Assembly (NCBI GenBank): GCA_029983695.1
Contig: JASBZB010000004.1
Span: forward strand, 89,410-153,409
Reading direction: 5' to 3'
Source of the DNA: Lutispora sp003527145
Lineage (GTDB): Bacteria; Bacillota; Clostridia; Lutisporales; Lutisporaceae
DNA length: 64,000 nucleotides
How positions within the stretch are numbered: position 1 is the first letter of the stretch; every line of letters begins with the position of its first letter. This document shows positions 9,383 through 17,759 of this stretch, in pieces. Under the pieces are notes generated by a model, which was given only the letters and a program-made list of their open reading frames with translations, was not told the origin of the DNA and ran no database searches. The translations under genes were made by a program, and so were the position numbers.

Positions 9383-10579
9383 TCATAGCGGAGCAGCACT
9401 CCATTCACTTCCGACATCCAGTACACCTCCGTTTATTGCCACGGAGCAGTTCCCGGCAGCGAACGGATTTTGAGTGTTGGAAACACCTAAATTCCCGTCA
9501 AAGCCTGTTGTTTTAACCAGAATACCTTGGCTTGTGTATTTAGATATAAATACGGTTTGGGTACTCGTATCGTATTTCCCGCTTACATCGGCATTCGATG
9601 AATTTATCGCGCCGTTCCTTTTGCCTGTTACGGCGTAATAATAGCCCTCGGCATCCTGTGTCACTGCGCCTAGCAACGGTGCGGCTTTAAGAAGGGTTAA
9701 CATATTACCCTTTGCATTTTCAACGTAGAAATAATCGTCATCGTCTCCATGGTCATAAGCAAACGTGAATTGTCCCTGTGAGCCAATGAATTGTGAAATA
9801 GGCGGAAGCTGCAGGCGCATCAGCTACGTCAATGGTAAACTTACCTATATTTTTCTCCTCATATCGCAGTTCAACAACCTTTGTACCTGCGGCGGTAAAC
9901 GGACGGCCCTGATGCAGCTGTACGGTTCCGGATGTATAAAAAGCAACTTTGTTTGAAATATCTATTTCTTTACCGCCAATACGAGTCTTTACGAGAATAC
10001 CGTGGGTATCAAAGCCCTCGCCTACCTTGTACTTCGTCATTACGGGATATGACACGACATACATCTCACCGTCTGTCGGTGCTTTGCCGCCATTTTTATA
10101 CGTCTTATACCACTGCGGAATTAGTTCGTCCGGGGCACTGAGCACTGTAAACTTTGACCTTGGGGTGACTTTCGCTTTTTCGAATATAAATAGCTGGCTG
10201 TCTTCTGTATCCGTGCAGCGCACCACTCCTGTCGAAATATGAAAATCGTGGTTCGCATCGAGGGCAAATGCATATTCTATATATCCGCCAGCATTATTCG
10301 CATACACAATCCACTTGCAAGCTGTTTTGCTGGCTACGATTTTTGCATGATGCTTGGGTTTTTTGCCCGCCTCGTAGGCACTACATCTCCGGAGGAGACA
10401 CGGAGAGTTCCGTTATCCCAAGAATAGATAATATACCAACCAGACTTGATTTTGCCATTGGTCATATTTTTGTCGCTTGGCACAAAAGGCCAATTTGCGG
10501 CTGCTGAAGCCGTCACTGTCGGCAGCAGCATCGTCAGCGCCATACAAAGCGCGAGCAATGTACAAAGTAATCGTTTCAT
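9383..10579 (-). pseudogene. secreted Big_3 domain protein broken by two frameshifts
   Basis: Three overlapping reading segments in two frames make one gene. The first starts at 10579 with a clear signal peptide (MKRLLCTLLALCMALTMLL..TASA) and ends with a stop at 10334-10336. The second frame reads through KKPKHHAKIVASKTACKWI to VADAPAAS and carries a Big_3-type domain (YKVGEGFDTHGILVKT, about 70 residues). Near 9800 the frame shifts back and continues to 9383 with a second partial repeat (SQGILVKTTGFDGNLG). The first shift sits at an A6 run (10359-10364). With seven A's the frame would be restored. The domain matches that in the 980-residue neighbour, so this is a paralogue fragment or a gene hit by sequencing errors. 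Confidence 0.65.
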
Positions 10580-10605
10580 TGTAAATCCTCCCTAGGTTAT
10601 TTTTC

Positions 10606-12270
10606 CTATTTCGATTCAGAGACCTTATAGCTTTCGCCCCCAAAATAGACGTAGCCGTTTGCGTATCCATAAGCACTGTTAAGAAGGTAGAAGTTGTTCT
10701 TTTGAACATTGTCAACCACAATCTTGCCTGTGCGGTCAAAGACAGTCCAATAGCCCTCATACATTTCGGTGTCCAGGTATTTCACCTTTGGACCATAGGG
10801 TACTTGGTGAAGCGCTAGCGTGTACCCGCCGCCCATAGGCATAGCGGAGACATATTCATCAAGTTTTTTGATTAACTTACCGGAATAGTCGTATAACTCC
10901 GTGAGTGTCCACTCTTTTTCGCCGCCTTTTGTGGGGACACCTTTTGCGTTTACTCTCGTAGAGTAGCAGTTCACTATGATGCCATCTTTCCACTGGAGAC
11001 CGAACGGGTTGGAATAATACCATCTATCAGGGTTGGACGGAACGATAACCTTGCCAGTCTTATCCATGATACCTCCCGGAGGATTTTTGACCCACCCGTC
11101 GGAGCTTAAGCCCTCTTTACCGAGGTACTCAAAGAAGCACGTCAAGCCGTCTTTGTAAGAGAGAGCACTCCCGTCATAGTTGTTGTCGCCGCCGTACTTA
11201 TACGGGATTACCAGTTTTCCTGTTGTGTTAATATAGCCAATCTTGCTATAAGAAAAGCCATATTGGTGGCCTTGGAACTTCAGCACCGTCGCCATGCCGT
11301 CCTGAAAAGAGTAGGCTTCATCGAATTGCAGCGGTATTACCTCTTTTCCTGTTTTGTCAATAAAGCCGTATTTGGGGTGAAATTTTAGTTTCTTGCCGCT
11401 TTTCATCACTACAACAGTATTGTTTCCTACTGACTCTGTAGAGTAGACACCATCTCCGTTCATAATTGCCTTGACTACATCATCCCCGTATATTGCGACC
11501 CGCATCAAACCATCGTAAGCAATATGTCCGCTTGCAGCAGAGTAATATTTGAACGGCGTGATGAGTTTGCCTGTGGTGTCTATATAGGCGGCCGCACCTT
11601 TGACCTTGTCGTAAACCCTGGCTATCCCTTGAGAAAACTTTTCTGCGTCATCAAACTGCGCCTTGATCACCACTTTGCCGCTCTGGTCCTTGTAGCCAAC
11701 CAAACCGTTTTCTTTATAAGTTATCCATCTTTTACCGGTAGGATCTGCGGTCGTGGTTGCAGGGATAAACCTAAATTCTGCATGATTGGGGGCAGCTAAC
11801 TTCTCATATGTCCATATAATAATGGAAGTTCCGTCAGCATTTTTCTTACCGGATGCATTCACTACCATTTTTATAGCTTCGGGGGGACGCAAGCTGAAAA
11901 TATCCGACTTTTCTTTGTTAAAATTAGTGGCTTCCCAATGGATTAGCCAAATATAAGGGCTATTTACCGCTTTTACTCGCGCACCGTCTTTTCTGGTATC
12001 ATCAAGCCCCAGATACCTGCCGTCTTTCATTTTCAAGGTATATTGGCTGCCGCCCTTGCTTTCCACATAAAAGGCTTCATTTTCAGAAAGCTTGCGCAGC
12101 TCCGCGGCCCCGTCGGCAGTCAAATTGAGGTAATTGTTCATGCAGCGGAGATAATACCAATCATCAATAATGGTATTACTTGTTGTCCACTCTGTGGCAA
12201 ACACCGTTGCAGGCATCAGGGTCAATACTATGCACAAGATGAGCAGTATGCTCATAAATCGCTTTTTCAT
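10606..12270 (-). CDS. secreted WG-repeat protein with ricin-like N-terminal domain
   Basis: This 554-residue protein has a signal peptide (MKKRFMSILLILCIVLTLM..FATE). The first part (about 30-170) has short beta-trefoil-like units (YLRCMNNYLNLTADG, VVNASGKKNADGTSIIIWTY) resembling RICIN-type carbohydrate-binding modules. The rest consists of WG/KWG beta repeats (GLVGYKDQSGKVVIKAQFDD, AAYIDTTGKLITPFKYY, GFIDKTGKEVIPLQFDE, GYINTTGKLVIPYKYGG, GGIMDKTGKVIVPSN). The start at 12270 is chosen because it begins the signal peptide and follows AAGGAGGAA; the 16 codons upstream are not needed. It lies 51 bases from the larger paralogue at 12322. The role is probably surface binding (inference). Confidence 0.82.
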   Translation of the reverse strand: MKKRFMSILLILCIVLTLMPATVFATEWTTSNTIIDDWYYLRCMNNYLNLTADGAAELRKLSENEAFYVESKGGSQYTLKMKDGRYLGLDDTRKDGARVKAVNSPYIWLIHWEATNFNKEKSDIFSLRPPEAIKMVVNASGKKNADGTSIIIWTYEKLAAPNHAEFRFIPATTTADPTGKRWITYKENGLVGYKDQSGKVVIKAQFDDAEKFSQGIARVYDKVKGAAAYIDTTGKLITPFKYYSAASGHIAYDGLMRVAIYGDDVVKAIMNGDGVYSTESVGNNTVVVMKSGKKLKFHPKYGFIDKTGKEVIPLQFDEAYSFQDGMATVLKFQGHQYGFSYSKIGYINTTGKLVIPYKYGGDNNYDGSALSYKDGLTCFFEYLGKEGLSSDGWVKNPPGGIMDKTGKVIVPSNPDRWYYSNPFGLQWKDGIIVNCYSTRVNAKGVPTKGGEKEWTLTELYDYSGKLIKKLDEYVSAMPMGGGYTLALHQVPYGPKVKYLDTEMYEGYWTVFDRTGKIVVDNVQKNNFYLLNSAYGYANGYVYFGGESYKVSESK

Positions 12271-12321
12271 AATGCTGTTCCTCCTTCCAAATTGGGTAGT
12301 GTCATTCTGTTTCATCAAGTT

Positions 12322-15264
12322 CTAAGGCTTGATAAAGCTGACTTTCGCGTGTTCAGGCGTGCTGCCTTTCTGATTCCAAATAATAACCTTTGTGCCGTTA
12401 GCTTTCTTTTGCCCGCTTGCGTTGACAATCTGCCCTTGGTTCTTGAAATCCCTGATTGTGCAGAAATCAGTATATTTCATGATTCTCCAGTAATGCGGCA
12501 CTGAGCTTTTCGTCGATATCAGCTGCTCTCCTTGAGCAGACGCCGGCGCATATATATATTCACCGTCATAAGCGATTGAATACTGTCTGGTGCTGGCATT
12601 TATCAGCTTTACGTTAAACGGCTTGTCAGGCTTTTTGTCCGAAAGCTCAATCCAATAACAACTCGACGCCTTCACAGGGTAAAGGTATTTGCCAAGGATT
12701 TGAAGATAGTAATCGCCTTCCTCTAAAACCTGTCCCTCTAAGGCTTCAATAACTTTGACCGCAAACGTATATATGGATTTCATGCCGTTATATTCAGCTT
12801 CAATCACTTTAGTGCCGAGGGAAGTCCATTTACGGCCTTCAGTCAGTTCAATCCCGGAGGTAGTAAACTTGACCTTTGAATTATCCAAAACGCTGCGAAT
12901 CCCCTTTTCATCTTGATAATGCACAACAATGCCTTTTGTATCAAAGCCGTCGCCTATGGCATAAACATCTTTGTCGGGGTTTGTCACAAGAAAGATACCG
13001 AGCTTTAACGGCAGCGGCTTAGGTATTACGCGCGGCTTGGTCGGCAGGGACCTGCCTTCTCTCGCCAATCTGGAGGCGTTAACATATCCGACCTTGTCGT
13101 CTCTCACCACAAGCGTAAGATCGTCCCCTACGCCCTTATTGGTTTGTTCATACTTGCCGTTAACCGTATAGCCGGAACGGGTTTCGGTCAATAATTCTGC
13201 CCTCGGGAACACAATCCTTCCGTCCGGTCCATAATAGTCGTCGGATGGTACGGCACGAAACAACCCGCGAGGATGTCCACTAACACTGCCTGCGGAGCTG
13301 ATACCAAAATAGGTGGGGGTTAATATTTTTCCGGTATCCACATCAAGCAGAACATACAGTGAATCCCCGACTCCTATAGAGGCAGTACCCGCGACTAGTC
13401 CTTTGCCGATAAGGTACTGATTCATAGTTACTTGTTCTGCTAATTTGCACGAGGTTATTATTTTTCGCGTATTTAAGTTATACACGCCCCACTTGCCTGT
13501 GCTGTCTTGAATATTCAGATAACCGTCCAGTACTTTAGAATTATCTTTGTAATTGTTGATAATATCGTTGTAGATACACGGCAAAAGCTCTGCGCCCTTT
13601 GAGTCAACCGCACCCCATTTGCCGTTTTTCTTTACAAAAGCATATCCGCCGCTTGCTCTTACCCAATTATTGTCAAAGAAATGTTCGACTTCTTCCCCAG
13701 GTCTTTTCAAGGTTACCCCCGCACTTGTATCTTCGTATGCAAAGGGCAGCAGAATTTCTCCTTTCAGATTGACAAGTCCCCAAAGGCCCTCCTTTTTTAT
13801 CCAAAGCGTACCGGCCGCGCTGACAGGAGAGAAGCCGGAGCCTTGCAGATTGCTGTGACTATACACCGTGCCTGTATTTGGGTTTACAACACCGCTTACG
13901 CTGATTTTATTGACTCTTCCGTTTGCGTCAGGATATTCATGCTCGCCTGTTACGAAGTATCCGTTCTGATAAGTAGACAACCAGTTCCCCGCGGAAACTT
14001 TTGTCCCGTCCGGTCTGAACCAACCTGCGACGGACCAAACTAATTTCAGCGAGGGGTCATAGGATACTGTTTCAAAAACATCAATACTATCCGAAGTGTA
14101 TGCCCCTTTAAAGGGAACAATCTCTTTGTTGTTGAAATTAACGGCGCCTCTGCGAGACGCGCTTTCGGGAATAACGCCGTCAGCGCACCTATCGGTTATC
14201 ACCAAAGAAAATTCAGGAATAACGATCATTCTCGGGTCGGCGAGGTACCAGCCAGTTGCGCTGTTTCCTCTGATGCCGGCGTGATATTGGGCGGGTATCA
14301 CGATGCCCTTTGGTCCGACTACGCCGTACACATCATATGAGGAAAAGCTTACACTGCTTAATGATAGTTTTTTATTCGCCACCTGTTTATAAACCATATA
14401 GGGACCTGAATGATAACCGCCATAGGCGTAAGGTCCGCCGGGAAGGACTTCCTTTCCGTTTTTGTCTATAATCTGAGAATAAACAAAAGTACTTCGGCTG
14501 CTATCGCTCTTATTACCGGCTTCATGCGTTACCGTTTCTTCCTTTCCCGAAGTTACTAACGCGTATCCGTCTTCAAAGTCAAACCACGCTTTTAACCGCT
14601 TAACACTCTTGTCGGTTTTTACCCAAGATTCCGCAGGACTGCCGTGGGCAGTCCTGTCCTGTCCGCTGACAGTATATTTCGGCGCGATAATTTCCTTTCC
14701 TGACGCCAAGCCCCAGTAGCCGAGGAGGTATTTGTCCCCCGACTTCACGATGACGCGGCTCACGCCATCCACAGGCAAGCCTACCGCTTCATATTTACAG
14801 GGGATTACTTCTTTTCCCGTGGTGTCAAGCAGTCCCATCTTTCCGCCCCGAGTCGCCTGAACATATCCGTCAAGAAAAATTCTTTCCGTCGGCTTGGGGT
14901 CGGGGTCCGTTGTTTCTACAAATTTTTGTTCAAACGCATCAAATGCGCTTCTGTAGGGAACCAGATAATCCGCTTCTATCTTTTCATAAACGGGCTGCGC
15001 CGCCCAAGTGCCGTCGCGCCTGACAAGTCCGTATTTGATGTTTATAAGGTCTCCGTCATCCGTCAAGTCTCCCACGGGCATCAAGCGCAGACCGTTCTCG
15101 TCAAAGAACGCGGACAGGGTTTTTTTATACTCGTCCGTTGTGCCAATCCATGTAACATCGTCTTCGTTGTAGGGTTTTTCTGCCGTCTGCGCTACCACAG
15201 TCATTGGTAGCAAGGCCAGCGCCATGCACAGTATGAGCAGTATGCTCATAAAGCGTTTTTTCAT
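12322..15264 (-). CDS. large secreted protein: WG repeats, Big_3 domain, ricin-like end
   Basis: This 980-residue protein has a signal peptide (MKKRFMSILLILCMALALL) almost identical to that of the 554-residue neighbour, which argues for duplication. Most of the protein is WG-type repeats, for example KMGLLDTTGKEVIPCKYEAV, LWGLVNLKGEILLPFAYED, KWGAVDSKGAELLPCIYND and KWGVYNLNTRKIITSCK. A Big_3-type domain follows (YAIGDGFDTKGIVVHYQD to FAVKVIEA, about 785-850). The last 130 residues are ricin-like (QIVNASGQKKANGTKVIIWN). The order is thus the reverse of the neighbour, where the ricin-like part comes first. It is preceded by AAGGAGGAGC and the LytTR-type repeat at 15340-15370. Confidence 0.83.
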   Translation of the reverse strand: MKKRFMSILLILCMALALLPMTVVAQTAEKPYNEDDVTWIGTTDEYKKTLSAFFDENGLRLMPVGDLTDDGDLINIKYGLVRRDGTWAAQPVYEKIEADYLVPYRSAFDAFEQKFVETTDPDPKPTERIFLDGYVQATRGGKMGLLDTTGKEVIPCKYEAVGLPVDGVSRVIVKSGDKYLLGYWGLASGKEIIAPKYTVSGQDRTAHGSPAESWVKTDKSVKRLKAWFDFEDGYALVTSGKEETVTHEAGNKSDSSRSTFVYSQIIDKNGKEVLPGGPYAYGGYHSGPYMVYKQVANKKLSLSSVSFSSYDVYGVVGPKGIVIPAQYHAGIRGNSATGWYLADPRMIVIPEFSLVITDRCADGVIPESASRRGAVNFNNKEIVPFKGAYTSDSIDVFETVSYDPSLKLVWSVAGWFRPDGTKVSAGNWLSTYQNGYFVTGEHEYPDANGRVNKISVSGVVNPNTGTVYSHSNLQGSGFSPVSAAGTLWIKKEGLWGLVNLKGEILLPFAYEDTSAGVTLKRPGEEVEHFFDNNWVRASGGYAFVKKNGKWGAVDSKGAELLPCIYNDIINNYKDNSKVLDGYLNIQDSTGKWGVYNLNTRKIITSCKLAEQVTMNQYLIGKGLVAGTASIGVGDSLYVLLDVDTGKILTPTYFGISSAGSVSGHPRGLFRAVPSDDYYGPDGRIVFPRAELLTETRSGYTVNGKYEQTNKGVGDDLTLVVRDDKVGYVNASRLAREGRSLPTKPRVIPKPLPLKLGIFLVTNPDKDVYAIGDGFDTKGIVVHYQDEKGIRSVLDNSKVKFTTSGIELTEGRKWTSLGTKVIEAEYNGMKSIYTFAVKVIEALEGQVLEEGDYYLQILGKYLYPVKASSCYWIELSDKKPDKPFNVKLINASTRQYSIAYDGEYIYAPASAQGEQLISTKSSVPHYWRIMKYTDFCTIRDFKNQGQIVNASGQKKANGTKVIIWNQKGSTPEHAKVSFIKP

Positions 15265-15339
15265 AATATTGCTCCTCCTTCACAACTTTTGTTTCATGCC
15301 TTAAATCTATCAAAGATTTCCTAAAAAAACTGTCCGCTG

Positions 15340-15370
15340 CATGAAACATGATTTTTTCGACATGAAACAT
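15340..15370 (-). promoter_or_regulatory. LytTR-type direct repeat upstream of the WG-repeat operon
   Basis: Two exact copies of CATGAAACAT (15340-15349 and 15361-15370) lie 21 bases apart, between the divergent WG-repeat gene and the LytTR regulator gene. Either or both could be controlled. On the minus strand TTTGATAGATTTAA follows, as in the lemA element. An inverted half copy, TGTTTCATGC, lies at 15290-15299. Confidence 0.72.
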
Positions 15371-15443
15371 GGTGTCGAATATTCGATTTTTATGGTAAAC
15401 TTAGCTTGGAGAAATAGAATAAGAGAGAAATAGAGGGGTACTT

Positions 15444-16169
15444 ATGCTGCAGATTGCCATCTGTGACGACAATATAGACGAGCTGTCCAATATGGTACAG
15501 CTTATAGACCTGTACCGAACATCAAAAAATCTAAACTGCGAATACGCCGTATTTTCAAATGGCTTTGAGCTGGTTTCAGTATTAGAAAAAGGAAAGCGGT
15601 TTGATACATACTGTCTGGATATCATTATGCCGGGCTTTACAGGCATTGATGCGGCAAAGGAAATCCGCACGTTTGACAAAACAGCGCCGATTTTATTCCT
15701 TACCTCATCGCCCGAGTTTGCTTTGGAAAGCTATTCGGTGAAAGCAATTAACTATGTGCTAAAGCCAATATCAAAGGAAAAACTGTTCTTCACTTTTGAC
15801 GAAATGCTGGAGCAGATCAAAGCGAAAAAAGACGAGGATGCAATTATTGTAAAGAGTAATGAAGGAATACAGAAAATACTGATCTCCAATTTGGTTTTTG
15901 CCGAGGTCATAGGCAGAAATGTGTTGTATCACCTGCGCTCCGGCAAAGTAATTGAGTGTACGGAGTCTTTTTCCTCTATCTGTGATAAACTTCTGAAATA
16001 TGGATGTTTTATCAAACCACATCGCTCTTATCTTGTGAATATGCAGTATGTGGATACCATCGAAAATCATCAGGTGACCTTGCAGACTCTTTCCTCTGTC
16101 CCTGTTGCACAGGGCAAGGCGAAGGAGATTAAAGAGCAGTATCTTGCCTATCAAATGGAGGAGGAATAA
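15444..16169 (+). CDS. LytTR-type response regulator (AgrA/LytR family)
   Basis: This 241-residue protein is a receiver domain (about 1-120) joined to a LytTR DNA-binding domain (about 140-235). The acidic pair is D8/D9, the phosphoacceptor is D59 in CLDIIMPGFTG, and the conserved Lys lies in VLKPISKEKL. The LytTR part has the usual ALVxGRNVLYHLRSG-like stretch, ESFSSICDKLL and KPHRSYLVNMQYVDTIE. No sensor kinase gene is present nearby, so the signal is unknown. It is divergent from the surface-protein block and adjacent to a 21-base-spaced direct repeat, its likely binding site. Confidence 0.9.
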   Translation: MLQIAICDDNIDELSNMVQLIDLYRTSKNLNCEYAVFSNGFELVSVLEKGKRFDTYCLDIIMPGFTGIDAAKEIRTFDKTAPILFLTSSPEFALESYSVKAINYVLKPISKEKLFFTFDEMLEQIKAKKDEDAIIVKSNEGIQKILISNLVFAEVIGRNVLYHLRSGKVIECTESFSSICDKLLKYGCFIKPHRSYLVNMQYVDTIENHQVTLQTLSSVPVAQGKAKEIKEQYLAYQMEEE

Positions 16170-16198
16170 ACAAGTGGATATCAAGCACATACACATTA

Positions 16199-16786
16199 TT
16201 GGAGTTAAAGTATATGGAGATTCACCCTGATAATCCTTACTATCAGGACGGTACGAAAAAAGTGCTGAATGATCTTTGGAAAAATCACGGTAAGGTTTCT
16301 AAAGCCAAATATCAGGATATGTGCATGTCCGCAATGTTACTAAGCCTTGTTTGTTATGGGAGACTCCATGATTTCAGGACAAATGAAATTGTTGATTACA
16401 TTTTAGAGCACTAAATGGACGACGGCGGCTGGAATTGTGCATGGGATTCGGTTCATAACCGTTCCACTGTTGGTTCCGTACATACGACCATTTCTGTATT
16501 GGAGGCATTTGCAGATTACGAAAAAAACGGGTATGATTACCGCCCGGATATCATTAGCTTTCATTATCCCTGCCGTTGGAAATATGACTGTTTTCGGGCA
16601 TTAGAGTATTTTGTACATATTGGATACCCTTATGACAATCGAATGCAGAATGCAATCAATTTAGTGAAGACTGCCTTGAAAAGAGGCTATATAAACAGAG
16701 GAAAGAGTTATTCGGCAAAATTCATTTTACTCTTGAATCAGGCTCGAAAGGAAGATTTAATACATACAGAGGTTTGCTTATTCTAA
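16199..16786 (+). pseudogene. prenyltransferase/squalene-cyclase-like repeat protein, decayed
   Basis: Two in-frame pieces (16199-16414 and 16415-16786) are separated by a single TAA. Together they read ...NEIVDYILEH-stop-MDDGGWNCAWDS..., as expected if a CAA (Gln) of a typical ILEHQ-DDGGW motif became TAA. The DGGWNCAWD and YPCRWKYDCFRALEYF motifs are those of terpenoid-cyclase-type alpha/alpha repeat proteins often annotated as hypothetical in Clostridia. About 30 residues between EKNGYDY and the RWKYD motif seem missing, and the N-terminus and C-terminus look decayed. No start with a good ribosome binding site is evident. Confidence 0.6.
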
Positions 16787-16912
16787 AGCATTATGACAAT
16801 GAATCTTATCAAGAAGCTATTCATGCTGATTTTATATTTTAATAAGTAGAGTGGAATCTTGGTTGTAGCAAAGAAAGATAATCCCGCAAGGGCATTTTCA
16901 CGGCAACGCTGA

Positions 16913-17044
16913 CAGAATTCTGAGGAATATTGTTATCATTTTTTGGCTTTTGCAGAGGATGCATTAGAGAGAAGTAATAATATCGAAATCTTTGGTGGCG
17001 ATTCTGCAAAGAAATCTGCTGATCTATATGAAGCATATAAGTAG
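16913..17044 (+). pseudogene. C-terminal gene remnant, unknown
   Basis: An open frame without a start encodes a protein-like end, including HFLAFAEDALERSNNIEIFG and KKSADLYEAYK before a stop. The composition is that of real coding sequence, but I cannot name the family. The span 16787-17397 otherwise holds only this remnant and the repeats described below. Confidence 0.3.
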
Positions 17045-17144
17045 AATATTGTGATGGGGAACGGCAAACACGAAAAGGCACTGAATTTTTCACGGATTAA
17101 CACGGAGAGATTTTTATAAAATGCCGTAAAAGCCTAGCCTTGCG

Positions 17145-17217
17145 GTCATTCTGGGAGCAAGTGAAGAATCTTTACCAGCACGAAAAGATCCTTCAGTCGT
17201 TCCCCCTTCAGGATGAC
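17145..17217. repeat. intergenic imperfect palindrome
   Basis: GTCATTCTG (17145-17153) and CAGGATGAC (17209-17217) face each other, with inner arms AAGAATCTTT (17164) and AAAAGATCCTTC (17183). Such 'GTCATTCTG...AAGAATCTT' palindromes are common dispersed intergenic repeats in many bacteria. Just before it (about 17088-17110), TTCACGGATTAACACGG is another dispersed-repeat-like string, and its inverse appears near 17258-17276 (TTAATCCGTGTTCCCTG). An AAAAAATAC/GTATTTTTT hairpin follows near 17341. Confidence 0.45.
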
Positions 17218-17397
17218 ATTAAAACAGGATTTTATAGCTATTGCAGCGGAAGATTCCATGTTAATCCGTGTTCCCTGTAACCTATGACCCCAAAGGAGTT
17301 CTCTAATACTAGAGGCTAGCGGCCAGAGACCAGAGGCATAAAAAATACTGCGTATTTTTTATACAATGTGCAGCATCAATAAGGTTATTTTATTAAA

Positions 17398-17427
17398 TTG
17401 ACAAAATAATTTTTAAAGATATATAAT
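17398..17427 (+). promoter_or_regulatory. promoter of the trpS leader
   Basis: TTGACA (17398-17403) and TATAAT (17422-17427) are separated by 18 bases. Transcription should start near 17434, immediately before the T-box stem I region. Confidence 0.75.
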
Positions 17428-17433
17428 AAAATA

Positions 17434-17682
17434 AAAAATGAAACCGTTGAATAAGAGTAGTAAACATGGGAATCTGAATATACAGAGAGCTATTGATGGT
17501 GAGAATATAGCATTTCGCTCTATGTTGAATGGACTTATGAGGGCAGCTCGAAAGCTTTGCAAGTAGGTGCTGACGGAAATCCTAACCGTTATGATAGAAG
17601 CGTATGTTAGTACGTATAATTTGTTTTTGGGTGGCTTAACAGAGCTGTAAGCTTCTGTCCCTTTTGGGATAGGAGCTTTTTT
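17434..17682 (+). promoter_or_regulatory. T-box riboswitch, tRNA-Trp specific
   Basis: The leader shows T-box landmarks in order: GAGTAGTA (17455-17462), ACAGAGAGC (17482-17490), GATGGTGAGA (17495-17504), a specifier-loop segment GAATGGACTTATGAG with specifier codon UGG at 17530-17532, AAGTAGG (17561-17567), the stem III region ACGGAAATCC, a diverged T-box sequence TTTGGGTGGC (about 17625-17634), then a terminator. UGG is the Trp codon and the downstream gene is a Trp-tRNA synthetase, which supports the call. Uncharged tRNA-Trp should favour readthrough. Confidence 0.85.
17649..17682 (+). terminator. T-box terminator hairpin
   Basis: AAGCTTCTGTCCC and GGGATAGGAGCTT form a 13-pair stem with a TTTT loop, followed by TTTTTTA. 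This is the terminator half of the T-box switch and lies 78 bases before the synthetase start. Confidence 0.85.
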
Positions 17683-17702
17683 ATTTTTAAGGAGATGATT
17701 TT

Positions 17703-17732
17703 ATGAAAGATGGTTGGTGGTATTTATTCTAA
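17703..17732 (+). CDS. Trp-codon leader peptide (MKDGWWYLF)
   Basis: A nine-codon ORF with two adjacent Trp codons (17715-17720) has its own ribosome binding site AAGGAG (17689-17694), 8 bases before the ATG. Its stop lies 12 bases before the AAGGAG of the synthetase gene. A ribosome that finishes the peptide and pauses at the stop would cover that site, whereas one stalled at the Trp codons would leave it free. This is the arrangement known for rtpLP upstream of the anti-TRAP gene rtpA in Bacillus subtilis, which also sits behind a Trp T-box. The regulatory role here is inferred from that likeness. Confidence 0.7.
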   Translation: MKDGWWYLF

Positions 17733-17759
17733 AATAATAATGTAAAGGAGATTTTTAAG

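Noticed and set aside
16839..17093. 84-codon minus-strand ORF
   Set aside because: It runs through intergenic repeats, and the plus strand there reads more like a gene remnant.
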